From assembly GCF_036227225.1 (NCBI RefSeq), contig NZ_CP109444.1:5065501-5129500 (forward strand): a stretch of DNA of 64,000 nucleotides, in the 5' to 3' direction. Made by a program: the position numbers and the translations under genes. The notes beneath the pieces were generated by a model. The model was not told the origin of the DNA, ran no database searches, and saw only the letters and a list, made by a program, of their open reading frames with translations. Numbering within the stretch: the stretch's first letter is position 1; every line of letters starts with the position of its first letter. The DNA comes from Streptomyces sp. NBC_01478. Lineage in GTDB: Bacteria; Actinomycetota; Actinomycetes; Streptomycetales; Streptomycetaceae. Of the stretch, positions 57,990-64,000 are shown piece by piece.

Positions 57990-60440
57990 TTGCACATCAT
58001 CGAATGTCACTTCGAGTTCAGCGGATTCGACGACCGGCTCGTCAAAGCGGGCACCTCCGTCTATCTGTGGAACCTGGCCCGGCAGTTCCGGGACGCGGGC
58101 CACCGGGTCGGCGCGGTCACGCCCGCCCACGGTCTGCTGCCGCTGCTGCGCGAGCACTACGAGGTCGTCGACCTGGACTGGCGGACGGACGACGAGATCC
58201 CGGTGCGCCTGGACCCCGCCGAGTGGCCCGGCCATCCGGAGACCGTGCGCCTGCCGGTGTCCGCGCGCGCCCACCGCATGACCGTGGACGGCATCGACAT
58301 CGTGCTGCTCAGCGGCGGCGTGCTCGACACCCACCCGGACTCCTTCTATCCGCCGCCCCGGCTGAAGGGCCACGACCTGGCCTATCTCAAGCCCCTGGTC
58401 TTCCAGGTCGTGGCCGCCCGGTACGTCAGGGAGCAGGTCGCGGCGGGCACCGTGGTGCATCTGCACGAGCCCGTCCACCACCACCTGCTGCCCGCCCTGC
58501 TGGCCGGCCGCGGCCTGCACGTGGTGTCCACGGTGCAGACGAACCTGGCGGTCGACACGAAGGTGTACGGCCCCGGGGTGCGGTCCGTGCTCGCCCACGA
58601 GGGCGCCGACGTGTCGGTGGCGGACGGCCTCGCGGATCCGCCGCTCGACGGCTTCCTGGAGCGGGCGATGCGCGCCTACCTGCCGCGCACGCTGCTCCAC
58701 CGGGACTCCCCGACGCGTCCCGGGCACGACTACGTTCCGGTACTGGCCCTGGTCTCCCGTTCGGTCGCCGCGCTGGACTTCCTGTCCGACGGCCAGCTCG
58801 CGCACATGCTCTCCCAGGCCGGCACCCCCTTCGAGCAGTTGTTCCGGCACCTGACGGTGCGCCGTGAACTGCGGGCGCGCACCGGCCTGATGACCGTCGG
58901 CGGCTGCGCCATCGGCGACGAGTGGCTCGACGTACGGCGCTCCGAGGAGCGCCGCAAACGCACCCTGGACACCCTGGCGCTGGACCCCGACCTGCCCACC
59001 GTCTTCCACAACGCCCGCTACTCGGTGCAGCACAAGGGCCAGAAGGAACTGTTCCGCGGCGTACGGCGGTTGCTCGACGAGGGGCACCGGGTGAACGTCC
59101 TGCTGCACTGTCTGTCCCCCACGCCGCCCGGGGACGAGGACCTCGAGGCCCTGGCCCGCGAGCACCCCGACCGCGTACGGGTCCGTACGGATCCGATGGA
59201 CACATCGGAGATCCAGGACTGGGCGACCGCGGCCGACTTCTGCGTCTTCCCGTCCAAGTTCGAGATGGACACCTTCCTGATGGCGATGGGCGAGGCGATG
59301 GCCGCGGGCTGTGTCCCCCTCGCCACCGCCCAGCAGGGCATGCGGCACTTCGGGCAGAGCGCGGACCTGGACGCGCCGGGTGCCACCGGACTGGCGCTGC
59401 CCCGCTCCTTCCGGGTGGACGACGAGGAACTGACGGAGGCGGTGCGCTCGGGTCTGCTGCGGTTGCTGGAGCTGTGGCGCACGGACCCCGCACGGATCGA
59501 GGCGCTGCGCGCGAACGCGGTGGCCGCCGGCCGGAGCTTCACCTGGAAGGCCGCCGCCGAGCGGTTCCTGGCCGTGTTCGCCGCCTGCGCCGAGGGGACC
59601 CGGCCGGCGGACGCGACCCCCGTGGTGCGCGAGGTGATCGACGCGGACGCCGCGCGACGCCCCTTCCCCGCGGGCCGCGGCCACGCCCACCGCACCGGCG
59701 ACACCGTACGGATCGAATGGCGCGGCGAGGACCTCGCCCGCGTCGAGGTCGTGCCCGCCGGACCCGAGCCCCACGTGCTCCAACTCACCGCGAACGGGGG
59801 CACGTTCACCGGACAGGCCCCCTACGCCCCCGCCCTGGCGCTGCTCGTCACGGCCCGCGACGGCCGCTCCTCCTGGCACGAACTCCCGGTCACCGTCCCG
59901 GAGATCACGGCCACCTCCTCGACGGTGGTGTACCGGAACCGCTGGATGACCGTCCGGGAGGACACGACCCTGCGCCCGGACGGCACGACGGGGCTGTACG
60001 GCGTCGTCCACAAGCCCGACTTCGCGGTGGTCCTGCCGTACGCCGCCGGCGGATTCCACCTGGTCGAGCAGTACCGCTACCCGGTCAAGGGCCGCTACTG
60101 GGAGTTCCCGCAGGGCTCCTGGGAGGACCGCCCGGACATCGACCCGCTCGAACTCGCCCGCGCCGAACTGGCCGAGGAGACCGGGCTGACCGCCGCCGTG
60201 ACGACCCGCATCGGGCACCTCTTCGCCGCCTACGGCTACAGCGACCAGGGCTTCCACGTCGTCCTGGCGACCGGTCTCACCCAGGGCGAACCGGACCCGG
60301 AACCGGAGGAGGCCGGGCTGAGAAGCCGCTGGTTCCCCACGGAGGAGGTGTGGCGGCTGGTCGCGGAGGGCCGCTTCAAGGACGCCCCGTCCCTGGCCGC
60401 CCTCGCCCTGTTCGCCAGGCACCAAGAAACCGACCGCTGA
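57990..60440 (+). CDS. Glycogen-synthase-like GT fused to a NUDIX hydrolase
   Basis: The 816-residue protein has a GT-B domain at about 1-545. Its N-part (IIECHFEFSGFDDRLVKAGTS) resembles GT5/GT3 starch and glycogen synthases, and the C-part has FCVFPSKFEMDTFLMAMGEAM as the donor-site loop. A linker and small beta domain follow, and a NUDIX domain lies at about 650-815. YWEFPQGSWEDRP and ARAELAEETGL form the NUDIX box, ADP-ribose-pyrophosphatase-like. Fusing a glycosyltransferase to an NDP-sugar hydrolase is unusual. TTG start with a weak GAGGCGG site. Confidence 0.83.
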   Translation: MHIIECHFEFSGFDDRLVKAGTSVYLWNLARQFRDAGHRVGAVTPAHGLLPLLREHYEVVDLDWRTDDEIPVRLDPAEWPGHPETVRLPVSARAHRMTVDGIDIVLLSGGVLDTHPDSFYPPPRLKGHDLAYLKPLVFQVVAARYVREQVAAGTVVHLHEPVHHHLLPALLAGRGLHVVSTVQTNLAVDTKVYGPGVRSVLAHEGADVSVADGLADPPLDGFLERAMRAYLPRTLLHRDSPTRPGHDYVPVLALVSRSVAALDFLSDGQLAHMLSQAGTPFEQLFRHLTVRRELRARTGLMTVGGCAIGDEWLDVRRSEERRKRTLDTLALDPDLPTVFHNARYSVQHKGQKELFRGVRRLLDEGHRVNVLLHCLSPTPPGDEDLEALAREHPDRVRVRTDPMDTSEIQDWATAADFCVFPSKFEMDTFLMAMGEAMAAGCVPLATAQQGMRHFGQSADLDAPGATGLALPRSFRVDDEELTEAVRSGLLRLLELWRTDPARIEALRANAVAAGRSFTWKAAAERFLAVFAACAEGTRPADATPVVREVIDADAARRPFPAGRGHAHRTGDTVRIEWRGEDLARVEVVPAGPEPHVLQLTANGGTFTGQAPYAPALALLVTARDGRSSWHELPVTVPEITATSSTVVYRNRWMTVREDTTLRPDGTTGLYGVVHKPDFAVVLPYAAGGFHLVEQYRYPVKGRYWEFPQGSWEDRPDIDPLELARAELAEETGLTAAVTTRIGHLFAAYGYSDQGFHVVLATGLTQGEPDPEPEEAGLRSRWFPTEEVWRLVAEGRFKDAPSLAALALFARHQETDR

Positions 60441-60467
60441 ACGGCGGCCGGAACCCCTGGGAGGCAC

Positions 60468-60800
60468 ATGATGGCGACCCACATCCTGATGGTGCACACC
60501 CGGCCTGCACCGGGCCAGGAGGCCGCGTACCACCACTGGTACGACGACTTCCATCTGGACGAGGTGCTCCAGGTCCCGGGCTTCGTGGCCGCGCGCCGGC
60601 TCCGCCTGCTCCCGGAGCCCGAGCCGGACGGCCCACCGCTGGGCCCCGGCAGTCATCTCGCCCTGTTCACCGTGGAGTCCGACGACATCGACGCCACCCG
60701 GGAGCTGTTCCGGCAGGCGCGGAAGTCGATGGAGATCCCCTCCTGCCTCGACCCGAGCAGCGTCGCGCTGAGCTGGTGGCGCGCTCTGGGCCCCGCCTGA
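60468..60800 (+). CDS. Small dimeric alpha/beta-barrel (EthD-like) protein
   Basis: The 110-residue protein has the ferredoxin-like pattern of EthD/DUF-type dimeric barrels, with [20 protein letters not shown] and [15 protein letters not shown]. Such proteins can be isomerases, cyclases or monooxygenase-like, and function is not predictable from sequence. GGGAGG precedes the ATG; a second ATG follows directly. Confidence 0.65.
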   Translation: MMATHILMVHTRPAPGQEAAYHHWYDDFHLDEVLQVPGFVAARRLRLLPEPEPDGPPLGPGSHLALFTVESDDIDATRELFRQARKSMEIPSCLDPSSVALSWWRALGPA

Positions 60801-60867
60801 GCGCGGCGCGCACGACCACGTCCTCCTCCCCCTCTTCCCCGTACTCCTCGTAGGAAGGCCCGACCCC

Positions 60868-62037
60868 ATGGCCGTACCGTCCACACCCGAGTCCGCACCG
60901 ACACCCCGCACCGACCGGCCTGCCGAGGGGGTGCGCGCGGTCCTGCTGGCAGGCGGGGAGGGCCGGCGCATGGGCCCCCTGGGGCGCGGCCGGCTGAAAC
61001 CGCTGGTGCCGTTCGGCGGCACCGCCCGGCTGATCGACTTCAGCCTGGCCAACGCCCGCCGCTCCGGCTTCCGGGACGTCCTGCTGCTGTCGCAGTACGA
61101 GGAGCGGCAGCTCATGGACGACCTGCACACCGTCTGGAACCGGGACCCCGGCTTCCGCGTGCACTTCGGCCCCTACGACGAGGTGTACCGCCGCTCGCCC
61201 GGCCACCTGCCCGAGACGCTGCCCGAGCGCACCCGGCCGCGTGAGCGGGGCACCGCCGACGCCCTGATCAACAAGGCCGACCACGTCTTCGAGGGCGACC
61301 CGTCCGAGGTGCTGGTGCTGCACGCCGACCACGTCTACCACTTCGACTACGGCGACATGATCCGCGGCCACCGCGCCTCGGGCGCCGCGCTCACGGTGTC
61401 GTACCAGAGGATCGACCGCCGCTACGTCCATCTCTTCGGCATGGTCGAGTTCGACGCCTCGGGGTGTCTGACCGGGTTCGTCGAGAAACCCGAACACCCC
61501 ACGGGAGACCTGGTGTTCGCCGCGTTCTGCGTCTTCGACGCCGATGTGCTGCGCCGGTATCTGCGCCAGCTGGAGGGCACCGACTGGCAGCACGACATCA
61601 GCCGGGACGTCATTCCGGCGATGCTGGCCGGCGGCGAGCGCATCCGGGGCCACGAGGTCGAGGGCTACTGGGAGGACATCGGCACCGTCGACCGCTACCA
61701 CCGCTCGCACCGGGGCCTGTTACGGGAGTCCCCCAGCCTGTCACTGGCGGAACTGCCGCTCACCGTACGGCCCGAGGTGCCCCGCCGCTACGTCGACGAG
61801 GGTCCCGGGGTGCGGGCCGCCATCGTCGCCGACGACCTGGTCAACGACGGTCTGCTGGACCACTGCGTGGCCTATCCCGGGGTGCGGATCGGCGCCGGGG
61901 CGGTCGTACGGGACGCCGTCCTGCTGCCCGGGGCCCGGGTGCCCGACGGGGCCCGCCTGGAATCGGTGATCGTGCTGGAGGACGGCACCGTACAGCGCTG
62001 CGACCGCGAGGCGGCGGCCGGGCGGGTGGCGGCCTGA
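60868..62037 (+). CDS. GlgC-like cyclitol-phosphate/sugar nucleotidyltransferase
   Basis: The 389-residue protein is of the ADP-glucose-pyrophosphorylase type. It has [20 protein letters not shown] (nucleotide loop), [43 protein letters not shown] and [16 protein letters not shown], plus a short left-handed helix at the end. ValB and AcbR, relatives of GlgC, activate valienol 1-phosphates as NDP derivatives, the probable role here. A TTA codon is at 61720. Stop overlaps the ROK start (TGATG). Confidence 0.88.
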   Translation: MAVPSTPESAPTPRTDRPAEGVRAVLLAGGEGRRMGPLGRGRLKPLVPFGGTARLIDFSLANARRSGFRDVLLLSQYEERQLMDDLHTVWNRDPGFRVHFGPYDEVYRRSPGHLPETLPERTRPRERGTADALINKADHVFEGDPSEVLVLHADHVYHFDYGDMIRGHRASGAALTVSYQRIDRRYVHLFGMVEFDASGCLTGFVEKPEHPTGDLVFAAFCVFDADVLRRYLRQLEGTDWQHDISRDVIPAMLAGGERIRGHEVEGYWEDIGTVDRYHRSHRGLLRESPSLSLAELPLTVRPEVPRRYVDEGPGVRAAIVADDLVNDGLLDHCVAYPGVRIGAGAVVRDAVLLPGARVPDGARLESVIVLEDGTVQRCDREAAAGRVAA

Positions 62038-63122
62038 TGCGCCGGTCGAGCCACGGGACGGCCGGGTCCGGGCAGGGCCTCATGAGCGCCGCCGACCGGC
62101 ACCATGTCGTGGCGGATCTGGGCGGCACCACCCTGCGCATCGGCCGGATCGCGGCCCGGGGCGGGAGAGTCGAGGCGGTACGCCGGACCGCCACCGACGG
62201 CATCGGCCGGCACGGCCTGCTGCCCGCCCGCGCCCTCCAGGACAGGGTCGTACGCCAACTCGCCCGGGAACTCGCGGAGTACCTCGACTCGCCGGCCGGG
62301 CGGGGCGCGAGCGCGGTCGGTGTCTCCTTCGCCGGCCCGCTGACCAAGGACGGCGTGGTGCGCGCGGGCCCGACCCTGTGGGGCGGCGAGGCCGACCCGC
62401 TGCACATCGGCGACCTGCTGTCCGCCCGCCTGGGACTGCCCGTGCTGGTCGCCAACGACATCACGGCGGCGGCCTGGCGCTACGCCGAGACCGAGCCGGA
62501 GCCGTTCTGCCTCATCACGATCAGCTCGGGCATCGGCAGCAAGGTCTTCCGGCACGGCGAGGTCCTCGTCGACGACGACGGACACGGCGGAGAGCTGGGC
62601 CACTGGCGGGTCGACCCGGCCGAGGACGCGGTGCCCTGCGAGTGCGGCGGCCGGGGCCACCTCGGTGCCCTGGCCTCCGGACGCGGCATCCTGCAAGCGG
62701 CCCGCCGGGCCGCGAGCGCCGATCCCGGTGCCTTCGCGCGGTCCGCGCTCGGCCCTCCCGCCGGGCACCGGGCGGAGGACATCAGCAACGAAGTACTGGC
62801 CGGCGCGGTCCGCGCGGGCGACCCGCTCGCGACCGAGACCCTGCGCCGGTCGCTGCGCCCGCTCGCCTCGGCCGTCAACTGCCTGTTCACGGCGATCGGC
62901 ATCCGGCGCTATCTGTTCATCGGCGGCTTCGCCCTCGCCGTGGGCGACCCGTTCGTCTCCCTGCTGGGCGACGAACTCGTCCGCCTGGGGTGCTTCGGCC
63001 TCGACGCCGGCGAGGCCCGCGCGATGGTCGCCCTCGGCGCCGCCGACGACGACCACTGTCTGATCGGGATGGGCCGCATGCTCGACCGGCACTCCGCCCC
63101 CGTTCTGGAGGAGAGCGTATGA
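62037..63122 (+). CDS. ROK-family sugar/cyclitol kinase
   Basis: The protein of about 361 residues (346 from a second ATG at 62082) has the ATP-phosphate motif VADLGGTTLRIG, VGVSFAGPLTKDGVV, LPVLVANDITAAAW with the catalytic Asp, and GHGGELGHWRV with CECGGRGHLGALASG. The last corresponds to the ROK zinc motif, but its GCxE end is altered. ROK-type ValC/AcbM/AcbU kinases phosphorylate valiolone or valienol intermediates, giving the substrate for the GlgC-like enzyme. Chosen start couples to the upstream stop. Confidence 0.87.
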   Translation: MRRSSHGTAGSGQGLMSAADRHHVVADLGGTTLRIGRIAARGGRVEAVRRTATDGIGRHGLLPARALQDRVVRQLARELAEYLDSPAGRGASAVGVSFAGPLTKDGVVRAGPTLWGGEADPLHIGDLLSARLGLPVLVANDITAAAWRYAETEPEPFCLITISSGIGSKVFRHGEVLVDDDGHGGELGHWRVDPAEDAVPCECGGRGHLGALASGRGILQAARRAASADPGAFARSALGPPAGHRAEDISNEVLAGAVRAGDPLATETLRRSLRPLASAVNCLFTAIGIRRYLFIGGFALAVGDPFVSLLGDELVRLGCFGLDAGEARAMVALGAADDDHCLIGMGRMLDRHSAPVLEESV

Positions 63123-64000
63123 GCACCCTCGTCGTCGGCAGCGGTTTCGTGGGGAGGGCCGTCGCCGCGCGGCTCCTGCGCACCGGCGAGAAGGCCGTAC
63201 TGGCCTCACGCACACCCCCGCCCGAGAACGACGGGCCACCGCCGCCCTGGTCGCCGCTCGACGTCACCGACCCCGACGCGGTCCGGCGGACCCTCGACAC
63301 CACCGACGCCGAACGGATCGTCCTCGTGCACGGCCCGTCGGACGTCACCTGGATCGAGGCCCGCCCCGAGGCCGCGATGCGCGCCCACGCCGGGGCCGCG
63401 CGCACCGTCCTCGACGCGGCCGGCGAGCGGCGGATCGTGTTCATCTCCACCGACAACGTCTTCGACGGCACGGTGGAGGCCCCCGACGAGACCACTCCGC
63501 CCCGGCCCGCCAACGCCTACGGCAGGGCCAAGCTCGCCGCGGAACGGATCCTCGCCGAGGGACCCGCGACGACGGTGCTGCGGGTCAGCCTCGTCTACGG
63601 CTGGGAGCCGCCCGAGACGACGAAGTGGCTGAACTACTTCTCCTCCTGCGTGCACCGACTGCGCGCGGGCGAGCGGGTCACGGCACCCTCGGACCAGTGG
63701 ACCACCCCGGTCCTCGTCGAGGACGTCGCCGCGGTCACCACGGCCGTACTGGCGGCGTCCGGGGCGCCGTTGCTGCACCTCGGCGGACCGGAGCGGATCT
63801 CCCGGGCCGACTGGGCACGGCTGATCGCGCGGGAGTCGGGCCTCCCCCCGGACCGGGTGGTGGCCGAGCCGCGCGCACACGGCCGCTACGCGTCCCGGCC
63901 GGCCAACACCTGCCTGGCCGCCCCGCTGCTCGCGACCCACCCGGCGACGGCCGGCGTCCCGGTACGGGGAGTGCGTGACGGCACCCGGCTGCTGCTCGGC
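63119..64000 (+). CDS. RmlD-like NAD(P)-dependent epimerase/reductase, partial at edge
   Basis: The visible 294 residues form an extended SDR. MSTLVVGSGFVGRAVAARLL is the Rossmann motif, FISTDNVFDGTVEAPDETTP resembles RmlD, and the catalytic pair is in PANAYGRAKLAAERIL. It resembles dTDP-4-dehydrorhamnose reductases in size and order. It would act on a sugar-nucleotide or a cyclitol ketone. The ATG overlaps the kinase stop (ATGA). No stop is reached at the window end; cluster B continues. Confidence 0.8.
   Translation, partial: MSTLVVGSGFVGRAVAARLLRTGEKAVLASRTPPPENDGPPPPWSPLDVTDPDAVRRTLDTTDAERIVLVHGPSDVTWIEARPEAAMRAHAGAARTVLDAAGERRIVFISTDNVFDGTVEAPDETTPPRPANAYGRAKLAAERILAEGPATTVLRVSLVYGWEPPETTKWLNYFSSCVHRLRAGERVTAPSDQWTTPVLVEDVAAVTTAVLAASGAPLLHLGGPERISRADWARLIARESGLPPDRVVAEPRAHGRYASRPANTCLAAPLLATHPATAGVPVRGVRDGTRLLLG

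Noticed and set aside
57732..61130. A 1132-codon open frame on the minus strand in cluster B
   Set aside because: It runs opposite four genes with clear family motifs and has no recognisable domain or ribosome binding site.

Overview
The window is high-GC actinomycete chromosome and almost certainly Streptomyces. The signs are strong G/C preference at third codon positions, GTG and TTG starts, many ATGA/GTGA start-stop overlaps, a HrdD-type group 2 sigma factor with a SigR-type promoter, rare TTA codons confined to specialised genes, and two large biosynthetic loci. No rRNA, tRNA, CRISPR array or insertion sequence was recognised.

Left flank (1-16.2 kb): regulators and transporters arranged as small regulated pairs. 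These are a DeoR-type start at the edge; a Crp/Fnr-like protein with a 13-unit hexapeptide repeat and a coupled small ORF; a DHA2-type MFS exporter divergent from a WYL regulator; a TetR; HrdD; a GNAT acetyltransferase; a LigB-type dioxygenase divergent from a MarR; a TetR-MFS pair with twin operators; a secreted M6 protease; and a double IclR. In S. coelicolor hrdD lies just upstream of the CDA cluster, so the junction after this block looks like an insertion point for specialised metabolism.

Cluster A, left arm (16.2-35.0 kb, minus strand): one long, mostly overlapping operon. It encodes an exporter, a 2202-residue T-C-A-T-KS-AT-T hybrid NRPS-PKS, a thioesterase, an unusual acyl-CoA dehydrogenase, two crotonyl-CoA carboxylase/reductases, and a complete 2-oxo-acid chain-elongation cassette (homocitrate/isopropylmalate-synthase-like enzyme, fused aconitase, dehydrogenase, aminotransferase). 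The inferred logic is a homologated hydrophobic amino acid on the A domain extended once with a CCR-derived, non-standard malonyl unit.

Cluster A, right arm (35.8-47.2 kb, plus strand): a divergent operon with an L-threonine-kinase-like GHMP kinase, a cysteine-synthase-like PLP enzyme, an ATP-grasp ligase, an MFS exporter, an orphan precorrin-methylase-like protein, a threonine-synthase-like enzyme, a methyltransferase, a YqcI/YcgG protein, an ITPase-like hydrolase, a LOG-type phosphoribohydrolase, a GNAT/FemAB-like protein and a P450. It ends in a strong hairpin. This enzyme set matches no pathway I can name and is the best candidate for an undescribed system.

Cluster B (48.1-64 kb, plus strand, running off the window): a C7-cyclitol locus. 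It has 2-epi-5-epi-valiolone synthase, bicupin, cupin-VOC epimerase, HAD phosphatase, SDR, a ROK kinase, a GlgC-like nucleotidyltransferase, a trehalose-synthase-like GT4, a GT2, a glycogen-synthase-like GT fused to a NUDIX domain, and two exporters. No GT20 pseudoglycosyltransferase and no aminotransferase occur within the window, so the coupling step and the presence of nitrogen in the product are open. TTA codons occur in both clusters, which points to bldA-dependent control.
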